A DNA stretch of 55,538 bases. It comes from Acidobacteriota bacterium (GTDB lineage: Bacteria > Acidobacteriota > Polarisedimenticolia > Gp22-AA2). The position numbers and the translations under genes were made by a program. The stretch covers positions 1 through 55,538 of the forward strand of contig JAGYID010000004.1 of NCBI GenBank assembly GCA_018606725.1, written 5' to 3'. Of the stretch, positions 7,152-15,167 are shown piece by piece; within the stretch, counting starts at the first letter, position 1, and every line of letters begins with the position of its first letter. Under the pieces are notes generated by a model. It searched no databases. It was not told the origin of the DNA and was given only the letters and a program-made list of their open reading frames with translations.

Positions 7152-8696
7152 ATGGATATAATGCGCCCCATGACCGGCCCCGCCACGAGGGCTCTTCACG
7201 ACCGGCTGCTCGACAACCTGGCCTCGTCGCCGGAGCGGGCCGTCCTCCGCATCCACCCCGGTAACCGCAGCCTCGATCCGGACACGTTCGAGCGGACGAT
7301 CCTCGGCGCCGAGCGGCGCCTGGCACGGGTCGGCGGACACGGCGAGCGGTCGGCGCTGCTGGAAGACCCGAACCGGCTGGTCCTGTTGTCGGCCCGCAAC
7401 GGCGAGGCGTACCTGGTCGCCATCGCCGCCCTCTGGAAGCGCGGCCGGGTGCCGCTGCTGGCCGATGCCGACCTGACGCGCGACGAGATCGGCGAGCTGG
7501 TTTCGACCTTCAGGCCGTCGTTCTGCCTGCTCGACCGGCGCGTCGACCCGGAGGGGGCCGACAGCGAGTCGCTCGGCGAGATGCTGCCCGGGCTGCACGC
7601 CTGCCTCCCCAAAGTACGCGCCGGCGTCAAGCCGTTGAGCCTGCCCGACGAAGCCGCGATTGTCCGCCTGACCTCGGGGACCGCCGCCAGGCCGCGCGGC
7701 GTCGTGGTGTCGGTCGAGCAGCTGCTGGCCGACGCGCGACAGATCACGCGCACCATGAAGATCGAGCCGGGCGACACCATGGTGACGGCCATCCCGCTCG
7801 GCCACGCCTACGGGTTCGTGCACGCCCTGATGTCGCTGGTGCATCAGGGAACGCGTCTGGCGCTGCTCGAGCAGCCGCTGCCGGCGATCTTGGTCGAGGC
7901 GCTGGCGGGGCCCGGGCCTCTGGTGCTGCCGGGCACGCCGTATCTCTGCGAGATGCTGATCCAGGCGGCCGGGCGGCACCGCTTCAAGGGGTTGCGCCTG
8001 TGCCTGTCGGCCGGGGCACCGCTTCCCGAGGTTCTGTCGCGCGCCTTCAAGGAGCGCTTCGGCCAGCCGATCCGGACCTTCTACGGCGCCTCCGAGTGCG
8101 GCGGCATCGCCTTCGACCGCTCGCCGGACGGCGTCCTGCAGGACGGCTGCGTCGGCACGCCGCTCGACGGCGTCGAGGTGACGATACAGCCGCAGGCTGG
8201 ACAGGAGAATGGTGTCGGCCGCATCCTGGTGCGCAGCGCCGCCGTCGCGTCGGGATACACCCCGGCGGCGGCGGGCGATCTGCACCCTGGTGCCGCCGGC
8301 CGGCCCGGCACCTTCCTGACCTCCGACCTCGGGCGCCTCGACGACAAGGGGCGCGTCGTCCTGACCGGCCGCGTCGACCGGATCATCAACGTCGGCGGCC
8401 GCAAGGTGAATCCCGCCGAGGTGGAGGCTCTCTTGAAGAAGGTTCCCGGCGTCAGCGACGCGGTGGTGTTCGGCGTCCCCGACCGGCACCGCGGCCAGAC
8501 GGTGTGCGCCTGCGTGGTCGGCGCGAAAGCGGTGACCCGCGAGGCGGTCCTGGAAACCTGCCGCGCCAATCTCGCGCCGTACAAGATCCCCCGCCGGATC
8601 GAATTCACCGCCCGCCTACCGGTGACGGCGCGCGGCAAGACCGACCGCTCGGCGCTGGCCCGGCTGATCAGTTCCCGGTCGGAGGCGCGCCCGTGA
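7152..8696 (+). CDS. AMP-forming acyl/aryl ligase (ANL superfamily)
   Basis: Activates a carboxylic acid as its adenylate and passes it to a thiol, here probably the ACP encoded just upstream. Core motifs are in order: the phosphate loop LTSGTAARPRG at about residue 174, GHAYGF, YGASECGG, the TSDLGRLDDKGRVVLTGR hinge region, then NVGGRKVNPAEVE. The catalytic A10 lysine is K496 in TARGKTDR. The length of 514 residues is typical. Three ATG codons (7152, 7161, 7170) are in frame and the first was kept; the sequence offers no strong ribosome site for any. The substrate cannot be read from the sequence. The context suggests an aromatic or fatty acid loaded onto the carrier protein for oxidation or halogenation. 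Confidence 0.9.
   Translation: MDIMRPMTGPATRALHDRLLDNLASSPERAVLRIHPGNRSLDPDTFERTILGAERRLARVGGHGERSALLEDPNRLVLLSARNGEAYLVAIAALWKRGRVPLLADADLTRDEIGELVSTFRPSFCLLDRRVDPEGADSESLGEMLPGLHACLPKVRAGVKPLSLPDEAAIVRLTSGTAARPRGVVVSVEQLLADARQITRTMKIEPGDTMVTAIPLGHAYGFVHALMSLVHQGTRLALLEQPLPAILVEALAGPGPLVLPGTPYLCEMLIQAAGRHRFKGLRLCLSAGAPLPEVLSRAFKERFGQPIRTFYGASECGGIAFDRSPDGVLQDGCVGTPLDGVEVTIQPQAGQENGVGRILVRSAAVASGYTPAAAGDLHPGAAGRPGTFLTSDLGRLDDKGRVVLTGRVDRIINVGGRKVNPAEVEALLKKVPGVSDAVVFGVPDRHRGQTVCACVVGAKAVTREAVLETCRANLAPYKIPRRIEFTARLPVTARGKTDRSALARLISSRSEARP
7157..7162 (+). promoter_or_regulatory. Consensus -10 hexamer at the ligase start
   Basis: A perfect TATAAT overlaps the first codons of the ligase frame. 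A matching -35 is poor (CCAACA at 7134-7139). If it is used, transcription would begin at about 7169, next to the third in-frame ATG (7170), giving a leaderless mRNA and a protein six residues shorter. Confidence 0.3.
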
Positions 8697-8700
8697 GTGA

Positions 8701-9237
8701 TTACGCCGGCGCGAGTGTGATGTCGATGTGGAGGTCGGACTCGATGGCGCGCAACTGCTTGCGGAGCGCCTCGACGTCGGCCGACGGGGGCAGGTCGAAG
8801 CGCAGATCCATCTCGTAGAGCAGCGTGCCGGTCGAGGCGGCGGGGCGCAGCCGCGAGTTGAGCTCGAGGATGTTGCCGCGGGTCGAGGCGATGGCGCGCG
8901 CCGTCTTCGCCACGATGCCGGCCTTGTCCTCCCCCATCGTGTGCAGCCGGAACGGCCGCCCCTCGGGGTGGGACGCCGGCGAGGCGCCTTCCGCGACCGG
9001 CTTGATGAAGATGATCATCTCCTTGGCGTATTCGAGGTGCTTGCAGGCGAGGCTCAGCCTGTCCTCGAGATCGTCCCCCTGACCGGTGATCAGCATCATG
9101 GTGGCGAACTCGCTGCCCAGGTTCGTCATGTTGCTGTTCTCGAGGTTGCATCCCAGCCCGAACACCATCTCCGAAAGATCGGCGACGATCCCGGGGCGAT
9201 CCTTCCCGACGGCGGTCAGGATAAAATGTCGGCGCAT
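8701..9237 (-). CDS. Tandem ACT-domain protein, GcvR-like
   Basis: A 178-residue cytoplasmic protein made of two ACT domains. The first opens with FILTAVGKDRPGIVADLSE and the second with FRLHTMGEDKAGIVAKTARA; each contains the ligand-loop pattern DRPG or DKAG. This is the layout of the glycine-cleavage repressor GcvR family and of other small-molecule-sensing ACT proteins without an enzymatic domain. It converges on the ligase gene with 4 bases between stops and is divergent from DUF309. The amino-acid ligand and regulatory target cannot be inferred from the context. Confidence 0.88.
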   Translation of the reverse strand: MRRHFILTAVGKDRPGIVADLSEMVFGLGCNLENSNMTNLGSEFATMMLITGQGDDLEDRLSLACKHLEYAKEMIIFIKPVAEGASPASHPEGRPFRLHTMGEDKAGIVAKTARAIASTRGNILELNSRLRPAASTGTLLYEMDLRFDLPPSADVEALRKQLRAIESDLHIDITLAPA

Positions 9238-9316
9238 GCGCCGATTCTAAACCAGTCCGGCCCCGGGTGCGTCAACTGAATCCCGGGGTCGCGGATCGCG
9301 CAACGAGGCCCCGCCG

Positions 9317-9811
9317 ATGCCCGCGTCCGACCCGCCCAGCCGCGCCGGCAACTCCGTCGGCCCCGTCCCCGATTTCGCCACGTCCCTCGCCCGCGGCACC
9401 GCGCTGTTCAACGAGCAGCGCTTCTTCGAGGCGCACGAGGTCTGGGAGGATCGCTGGCGGGTCGAAACCGGCGAAGCGATCGACGGCGGCGTACGGGGGG
9501 GCGCGGGAGGGCCACCCGCGGACGGCGAGCGGGCCGCGCGGGCCCTCCTGTTGCACGGTCTGATCCAGATCGCCGCGGGGTTCGTCAAGCTGCAGCGCGG
9601 CGAGCCGCGCGGCATGGTGGCTCTGTTGAGCAAGGGCGCGGCGAAGCTGGAGAGGGTCCCGGTCGGTCGCTTCCCGGTCGACATTGTGACACTCCTCGAC
9701 GCCGTCGGGCGCTGGCTCCGCGCCGGCGAGGCGATGTTGGCCGGCGGAACGGCCGCCTTCGACCCGGCGGCCCTGCCGCGGCTTGACACGCTTCGCGGCC
9801 CGGGCGTATAA
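9317..9811 (+). CDS. DUF309 family protein
   Basis: A 164-residue protein of the DUF309 family. Its hallmark is FNEQRFFEAHEVWEDRWR, with the H-E-V-W-E core, followed by LLHGLIQIAAGFVKLQRG. Both helices are intact. The N-terminal 25 residues are Pro/Ser-rich and the central loop has a Gly-rich insertion (GGVRGGAGG). The promoter of the downstream riboswitch lies inside its last codons, so the two transcripts overlap. The molecular function of the family is not established. Confidence 0.9.
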   Translation: MPASDPPSRAGNSVGPVPDFATSLARGTALFNEQRFFEAHEVWEDRWRVETGEAIDGGVRGGAGGPPADGERAARALLLHGLIQIAAGFVKLQRGEPRGMVALLSKGAAKLERVPVGRFPVDIVTLLDAVGRWLRAGEAMLAGGTAAFDPAALPRLDTLRGPGV

Positions 9812-9812
9812 G
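9783..9812 (+). promoter_or_regulatory. Sigma-70-like promoter of the cobalamin-riboswitch operon
   Basis: A perfect TTGACA (9783-9788) and a TATAAG (9807-9812) are separated by 18 bases. They lie across the 3' end of the DUF309 gene and about 30 bases before the riboswitch aptamer. The design closely matches the promoter at 6776-6806, including the CG-rich spacer and the GCTTGACA context. Confidence 0.7.
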
Positions 9813-9842
9813 AGCGGCGTTCCACAGTTCTCTGAAAATCGA

Positions 9843-10020
9843 CATCGCAGGCGATCCCGTCGGCGTTGCGCCGCGGGATTGAATAAGGGAAGGGGGTGCA
9901 ATTCCCCCGCTGCCCCGCAACTGTGAGCGGTAACGAAAGCTGGAGGTTCCCACTGGGACGTCCCGTCCCGGGAAGGGCCGGCGAGTAGACAGCCGCGAGC
10001 CAGGAGACCTGCCCGCGATG
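9843..10020 (+). ncRNA. Cobalamin (B12) riboswitch aptamer
   Basis: The leader carries the conserved core of the adenosyl/aquocobalamin riboswitch family. GGGAAGGGGGTGCAATTCCC starts at 9887, followed by GCTGCCCCGCAACTGT (ending at 9924), a central GGGAAGG stretch (9970-9976), and the B12 box AGCCAGGAGACCTGCC at 9998-10013. The closing stem P1 is seen directly: CATCGC at 9843-9848 pairs with GCGATG at 10015-10020. It follows a strong promoter and precedes an intrinsic terminator and a TonB-receptor operon, so repression by cobalamin through premature termination is the expected mode. Confidence 0.95.
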
Positions 10021-10074
10021 AACAGCACGTGACGGACCTTTCGCGGGAAGGGCGCACTTCGATTCGCATCCGAG

Positions 10075-10106
10075 CCCCGGCCCCGAAAGGCCGGGGTTTT
10101 TCTTTT
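10075..10106 (+). terminator. Intrinsic terminator of the riboswitch expression platform
   Basis: An 8-bp stem CCCCGGCC/GGCCGGGG (10075-10082 with 10089-10096) closes a six-base CCGAAA loop and is followed by TTTTTCTTTT. It lies between the B12 aptamer and the first gene of the operon, so it fits a transcription-attenuating riboswitch. An antiterminator pairing was not identified. Confidence 0.88.
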
Positions 10107-10153
10107 CCGGCGCGTCCGTCACCCTCATCGTCCGCCCCGAGGGGGGGTGCCGG

Positions 10154-11443
10154 ATGGACATCACCTGTCTCGATTGCCGCGGCTCCGGCCGCCGTGCCCC
10201 GCCGCCTCTGGCCGGCGCCCGCGTGGTCATCGCCGGGCTCGCCGTGGCGCTCGCCATCGCCGTGCCCGCGCCGGCGCGCGCGCAGGCGACCTCCGACTGC
10301 TTCCCGGACCGGGTGGCGGCGCTGTCGATCGGCGCGGTCGCGTCGCCGCCGGCGACCAACTCATGGCAGCCCGGCATCCTGCTCGGCCCGCCCGGCAGCG
10401 CCACGCCGACGACCGGCTCGCTCTCGGTGATGTCGCTCGGGCATGGCGGCTCCGTCGTGCTCGAGTTCACCGACAACGTCATCATCGACGGACCAGGCCC
10501 GGATCTCGTCGTCTTCGAGAACGCCTTCTTCTGCACCTCACCGCCCGCGACCGCCGCCGACCCGTACAGCGTCTTCGCCGAGCCGGGGATCGTGGCGGTT
10601 AGCGAGGACGGGACCGACTACCGCACCTTTCCCTACGACGCGGCGGCGCTGGCTCAGGTGACCACCCTGTGTACCGACCGGAGCCTGATTGGGCAACTGC
10701 ATGGCCTGCTCGGGATCACGCCGAGCTTCACCGGCAACTACACCGTGCCGGATGATCCGCTGGTCTTCGACGCCGGCGCACCCGGAGGCGTCTCCGGCCA
10801 TGGCGGTGACGCGTTCGACCTGGCGACCGTCGGGCTGAGCCGGGCCCGTTTCGTCCGCCTGACCGACCCGAATTTGCCGCTCGGCATCCCCGGGCCGTCG
10901 GACGGCGTCGACATCGACACGGTCGTGGCGCTGCACGCGCGACCGCTGCTGCAACCGGGCCAGGCAGACACCGACGGTGACGGGCTGTCGGACGAGGCGG
11001 AGCAGATCCTGTATCAATCCGACCCGAACCGCGTTGACACCGACGCCGACGGCGTCCCGGACGGCGAGGAGGCGGCCTCCTGTCGCAATCCGTCGATCGC
11101 TGGCACCGACCCGTTCTTCATCCCCGACATCGATCTTCGCGTCGAGGGCGCCGCCACCGTGGCGGGCTGGAACTTTCTCGGTTCCGCCGTCCTGTACGAC
11201 GTCATCCGCGGCGGCACCAAGGCGCTGCGCTCGATCGGCGGCATGGTCGATCTCGGAGTCGTCACTTGCATCGAGAACGACTCGACCGACCTGACGACTC
11301 GCAACCTGGCGGACACGGTGCTGCCGCTCCCCGGCGAGGCGTTCTTCTATCTCGTCCGCCAGGCGCCGGCCGGCAGCGGACTCGGCTACGGGGCTTCGTC
11401 GGCGCACGAGCCGCGCATTCCGGCGTCAGGAGACTGCCGGTGA
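10154..11443 (+). CDS. Exported surface protein of the B12 operon, with TSP3-like repeats
   Basis: A 429-residue exported protein, first gene after the cobalamin riboswitch. A hydrophobic signal segment (VVIAGLAVALAIAVPAPARAQA) follows a short Cys-containing N-terminus. The main domain (about 45-265) has phrases such as LGHGGSVVLEFTDN, GPGPDLVVFENAFF and FAEPGIVAVSEDG, a beta-sandwich-like pattern that I associate with bacterial cell-surface proteins. Calcium-binding thrombospondin type 3-like motifs follow (TDGDGLSDEAE, TDADGVPDGEE). The last 95 residues form a module resembling the C-terminus of the cytochrome-like protein at 40616. The ATG has a GAGGGGGGG ribosome site. By context it may bind cobalamin for the adjacent receptor; no such activity is shown. 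Confidence 0.85.
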   Translation: MDITCLDCRGSGRRAPPPLAGARVVIAGLAVALAIAVPAPARAQATSDCFPDRVAALSIGAVASPPATNSWQPGILLGPPGSATPTTGSLSVMSLGHGGSVVLEFTDNVIIDGPGPDLVVFENAFFCTSPPATAADPYSVFAEPGIVAVSEDGTDYRTFPYDAAALAQVTTLCTDRSLIGQLHGLLGITPSFTGNYTVPDDPLVFDAGAPGGVSGHGGDAFDLATVGLSRARFVRLTDPNLPLGIPGPSDGVDIDTVVALHARPLLQPGQADTDGDGLSDEAEQILYQSDPNRVDTDADGVPDGEEAASCRNPSIAGTDPFFIPDIDLRVEGAATVAGWNFLGSAVLYDVIRGGTKALRSIGGMVDLGVVTCIENDSTDLTTRNLADTVLPLPGEAFFYLVRQAPAGSGLGYGASSAHEPRIPASGDCR

Positions 11444-13578
11444 GCGGGCGCGCGCTTGGCGGCGGGATGTGGCGCCCGACGCGGTGCGACGGCCGAACCC
11501 CGCCCCGGGCGGCGTGGCGCCTCGCCCTGTTCGGCGCGGCGCTGATCGCGCTCGGTTTCCCGACGACCGGGGTGGCGGCCGCCGAGGACGCCGGGGCGAC
11601 GCCGGCAGGCGGGCAGACGGTCGCGGCTGCGACGCCGGCGCCGACCCCGAAGCCGCTCGTCGAGACGATCGAGGTGCACGGCGAGACGGAGGAGGTCGCG
11701 ACCCGCGACACCACCGCGTTCGCCACCGTCATCCGGGCCGATGACTTCGCCGACCGGGTGACGAGCGTGTCGCAGCTGTTGCGCGAGACGGTGGGCGTGC
11801 AGATGCGCGACCTCGGCGGCGAGTTCGCCACCGTGTCGATCCGCGGCTCGACTGCCGAGCAGGTGACCGTCTACCTGGACGGCGTGCCGCTCAACCGGGC
11901 GCTGGGCGGCGGCGTCAACCTCGCCGATCTGCCGCTGGCGCAGATCGAGTCGATCGAGGTGTACCGCGGCTTCACCCCGGCGGCGCTCTCCGGCGCCTCG
12001 ATCGGCGGCGCCATCCTGATCCACTCGCGCGCCGCCGCCGGCGCCGGGGTCCGGCAGTCGGCCGGCTCGATCGCGTACGGCTCGTACGGCACCGGCGAGC
12101 TGGTCGCCTCGGTCTCCGGGCGCAGCGGGCGCGGCTCGTATGCCCTCGGCGCCGACGGGGCGCGCAGCCAGGCCGATTTCACCTTCCTCGACGACAACAA
12201 CACAGCCACGACCGCCTCGGACGACGCGATCGTCACCCGGGTCAACAATGATTTCACCCGCGCCCACCTGTCGGGTCAGGGAACCCTGCAGGCGAGCGCC
12301 CGGACGCGGCTGACCTTCACGACCGACCTGTTCCGTCGCGAGCAGGGGGTCCCGGGGCTCGGCACGGCGCAGTCGACGTCGGCGCGCCTGATCACCTCGC
12401 GCGGCCTCTTCCGGATCGAGTCGGAGACCGCCGGGCTGGCCGGAGGCTCGCTTCTGCTGCGGGCCGCCGGCGACTATGCGCGACAGACGGAGGCGTTCGA
12501 AGACCCGTACCCGGGGACGATCGGCCTGCCGCAGCGGACCGACAACCGGATCGACTCGGCGGCCGTCGAATTCGGCGGCATCGTGGCGGCGACGCCGCAC
12601 CAGGCGTTGTCGTTCCTGCTGGCGGATCGCCGGGAGACCGCCGACCTCGCCAACCTGGAGCTCGACCCGGCCGGTCTCGGCCGGGCGGGGCGCAGGACCC
12701 TGGTGACGACTCTCGAAGACCAGTGGTCGCTCTCCGGCGACGCCCTGGTCATCAATCCGTCGCTGCGCCACGAACGGTACGGCACGTCGTTCGACCCGGG
12801 CCCGGCCACGGGGACAATCCCCGAGGCGTTCGTCAGCGACGGAGCGCACACGACCGGCAAGGTCGGATTCCGGGCCCGTCTCGACGAGCGGCTGTCGCTC
12901 AAGGGCAATGTCGGGTCGTTTCTGCGCCTGCCCCAGTTCATCGAGCTGTTCGGCAATCGCGGCTCGGTCCTCGGCAATCCGCTGCTGCAGCCCGAGCGCG
13001 GCGATTCCGCCGACCTCGGCATCGTGTATGAGAGGCCGCGCACCAAGGGGACGCTGCGGCAGGCGCGCTTCGAGGCAATCGCCTTCCTGACCCGCGCCGA
13101 CAAGCTGATCCTGTTCCAGACGAACCCGCAGAACACCGTGATCGCCCTCAACTCCGGCCGCGCCGACGTGCGCGGCGTCGAGCTGTCGCTCGCCCTGGCA
13201 CTCGGGGCGCGCTTCACCGGCAGCCTTAACGCCACGCTGCAGCAGGCGGTCGATCGGAGCGGCTCGTTCTCGGACGGTTACTTGCTGCCCGGGCGCCCGT
13301 CGGAGGAGATGAGCGCCGCGGCCGGGCTCGACCTCGGGCGGACCCGGCTGACTTACAACATGACCTGGGTCGGAAAGAACTACATCGACCAGACCAACAC
13401 CGAATCGAGGGCCCTGCCCCGCCGCGTCGTGCACGACGTCGCCGCCGATATCCGGCTGCCGCGCGGTCTTCGGGGGACGATCGAGATCGCCAACATCGCC
13501 GACGACCGGATCGTCGACGTGGCGCGCTTCCCATTGCCGGGGCGGAGCGTCACCGGGAGGCTCTCGTGGGCGTTCTGA
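11440..13578 (+). CDS. TonB-dependent outer-membrane receptor, BtuB-like
   Basis: Outer-membrane active transporter of 712 residues, driven by TonB-ExbBD. After the signal peptide (LALFGAALIALGF...), VETIEVHGE is a plausible TonB box. A plug domain (about 85-190) carries LLRETVGVQMRD, VSIRGSTAEQVTVYLDGVP and GGAILIHSR, and a C-terminal 22-strand-type barrel ends in the beta-signal GRLSWAF with a terminal Phe. The start is a GTG overlapping the previous stop (GTGA), with AGGAG seven bases upstream, so it is translationally coupled. The riboswitch upstream makes a cobalamin or cobinamide substrate likely. The gene symbol btuB is withheld because specificity is inferred from regulation only. Confidence 0.92.
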   Translation: MSGRALGGGMWRPTRCDGRTPPRAAWRLALFGAALIALGFPTTGVAAAEDAGATPAGGQTVAAATPAPTPKPLVETIEVHGETEEVATRDTTAFATVIRADDFADRVTSVSQLLRETVGVQMRDLGGEFATVSIRGSTAEQVTVYLDGVPLNRALGGGVNLADLPLAQIESIEVYRGFTPAALSGASIGGAILIHSRAAAGAGVRQSAGSIAYGSYGTGELVASVSGRSGRGSYALGADGARSQADFTFLDDNNTATTASDDAIVTRVNNDFTRAHLSGQGTLQASARTRLTFTTDLFRREQGVPGLGTAQSTSARLITSRGLFRIESETAGLAGGSLLLRAAGDYARQTEAFEDPYPGTIGLPQRTDNRIDSAAVEFGGIVAATPHQALSFLLADRRETADLANLELDPAGLGRAGRRTLVTTLEDQWSLSGDALVINPSLRHERYGTSFDPGPATGTIPEAFVSDGAHTTGKVGFRARLDERLSLKGNVGSFLRLPQFIELFGNRGSVLGNPLLQPERGDSADLGIVYERPRTKGTLRQARFEAIAFLTRADKLILFQTNPQNTVIALNSGRADVRGVELSLALALGARFTGSLNATLQQAVDRSGSFSDGYLLPGRPSEEMSAAAGLDLGRTRLTYNMTWVGKNYIDQTNTESRALPRRVVHDVAADIRLPRGLRGTIEIANIADDRIVDVARFPLPGRSVTGRLSWAF

Positions 13579-15116
13579 GACGGGGGGTCGCGCGATGCGG
13601 CCGCCTGCGCCTGGCGGCCGCGGCCCTCGCCGCGTTGCTCCTCGCCGCCTGCAGCGGGCAGCCGGCCGAGCACCACGCCACCGCCGGGGACTCCCGCCTC
13701 GACCCGATCTACGACGCGTCGGTGGTCTACCCGGACACCGAGTTCATCATCGGCGGCCTGACCTACCGCGGCCTGGAGCTCGATCTGGAGATCGAGTTCG
13801 ACGACGCGACGGTGCGCGACGATGACCCGGCGTTCACGGCGCAGGCGCGCATCCTGACGCTGCTCGCCGGCGGCACGCCGCAGCCCTGGGAGCAGTCCGG
13901 CCCGCTCGACATCGCCGGGACGCTCGTCGACGGCACGCTCGACACCGACTTCTTCGGCCCGATCAAGCTCGGGACCTCCGGGCTGCTGCTGCGGCTGACC
14001 GGCCGGCTGGAGGACGGCGCGCGGCGGGTCGCCGGCGGCGCGGCGATCTACGGGATCAGCGAGGACGGCGTCTTCACGGCGATCAAGCGCCGCCGCTACC
14101 TGGTGGCCGGCACCGATTTCACCTCACCGGTCGGCAAGGTCGCAGCCGTGTCGGTGCGCTACGACAGCCGTTTCAGCACCGATGACGACCTCGAGCTGGT
14201 CAGCAGCGATCCGGTCGCCCGGGTCGAGGATGGCCGGCCGTTCGTGGTCAACCGCGACACCTTCGATACCCTGCAGGGGCTCGATCCGGCGGCGCAGCTC
14301 CGGACGTCGTTCGAATACGGTCTCGGCGACCGGGCCAACCCGCACGACGTCGTCGTCACGGGCGGCGGCGAAGCGTTCGTGACCCGCTACGGCCCGGCGT
14401 TCAATGACGTCGCCGTCGTCGACCTCGCGACCGGCGCGATCACCGAGCGCATCGACCTCGCTCCCTACGCCCGCAATCGCGACCACCTGCCGCGCGCCGA
14501 CCAGGCGCTGCTGCTCGACGGGCTGCTGTACGTCACCCTGCTCGACGTCAGCGCCGATTACCGGCAGTGGATGAACGGCCGCGTCGCCGTCATCGACCCG
14601 GCGGCGAGGCGGGTGGTGGACGTCATCGACCTCGACGGGCAGAACCCGTTCGAGTCGTTCTCCTACGCCCCCTCGACCGGTCTGCTCTACGTCGCCATGG
14701 CCGGCATCTTCCCCGGCATCCTGCCGCGGGCGCTGACCGGCGGCGTCGAGGCGATCGACCCCGCGACGCACCGTTCGCTGGGCCTGATCGTGGACGACGA
14801 CGCTCTCGGCGGCAACGTGACGGCGGTCGCGATCCAGTCCGCGACGCACGGCTACTGCGTCGTCGCCGAGAGCTCCTACCGGAACGCCGTGAAGGCCTTC
14901 AACCCGGCGACCGGCGAGGTCCTGGGGTCAATCTTCGAGAGCGGCGACCTGATCTCAGACCTCGAAGTCGACGGCGACGGTTTTCTCCTGGTCGCGGTGC
15001 GCGCCTCGTTCGAGCCGCGCCTGCTGGTGTTCGACGCCGAGACCGGCCAGCCGATCGCGTCGATCCCGGCCCGGCTGCCGCCGTTGTCGATCGCCATCAT
15101 GACGAGGAGTCTGTGA
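13566..15116 (+). CDS. Beta-propeller surface lipoprotein, possibly BtuG-like
   Basis: A 516-residue lipoprotein: the signal peptide ends in a LLAAC lipobox with the acylated Cys at residue 29. Residues about 50-215 form an N-terminal domain of unknown type. From about 250 on, repeats such as VAVVDLATGAITERIDL, VAVIDPAARRVVDVIDL, VEAIDPATHRSLGLIVDD and VKAFNPATGEVLGSI are blades of a YncE-like beta-propeller. In Bacteroides, BtuG is a propeller lipoprotein that captures B12 on top of BtuB. Here the same combination of propeller lipoprotein, TonB receptor and cobalamin riboswitch occurs with different architecture. It overlaps the receptor gene by 13 bases; the GTG start has GGGAGG five bases upstream. 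Confidence 0.85.
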   Translation: MGVLRRGVARCGRLRLAAAALAALLLAACSGQPAEHHATAGDSRLDPIYDASVVYPDTEFIIGGLTYRGLELDLEIEFDDATVRDDDPAFTAQARILTLLAGGTPQPWEQSGPLDIAGTLVDGTLDTDFFGPIKLGTSGLLLRLTGRLEDGARRVAGGAAIYGISEDGVFTAIKRRRYLVAGTDFTSPVGKVAAVSVRYDSRFSTDDDLELVSSDPVARVEDGRPFVVNRDTFDTLQGLDPAAQLRTSFEYGLGDRANPHDVVVTGGGEAFVTRYGPAFNDVAVVDLATGAITERIDLAPYARNRDHLPRADQALLLDGLLYVTLLDVSADYRQWMNGRVAVIDPAARRVVDVIDLDGQNPFESFSYAPSTGLLYVAMAGIFPGILPRALTGGVEAIDPATHRSLGLIVDDDALGGNVTAVAIQSATHGYCVVAESSYRNAVKAFNPATGEVLGSIFESGDLISDLEVDGDGFLLVAVRASFEPRLLVFDAETGQPIASIPARLPPLSIAIMTRSL

Positions 15117-15167
15117 CCCGAGCCGAAGTCCCCGAGTCGACGAGAAGTCTCTCATGAGGAGGATCTG

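Noticed and set aside
9881..9930. A small gene in the 5' leader before the surface-protein gene
   Set aside because: The stretch is the conserved core of the cobalamin aptamer, and the open frames through it have no ribosome site and conflict with the RNA structure.
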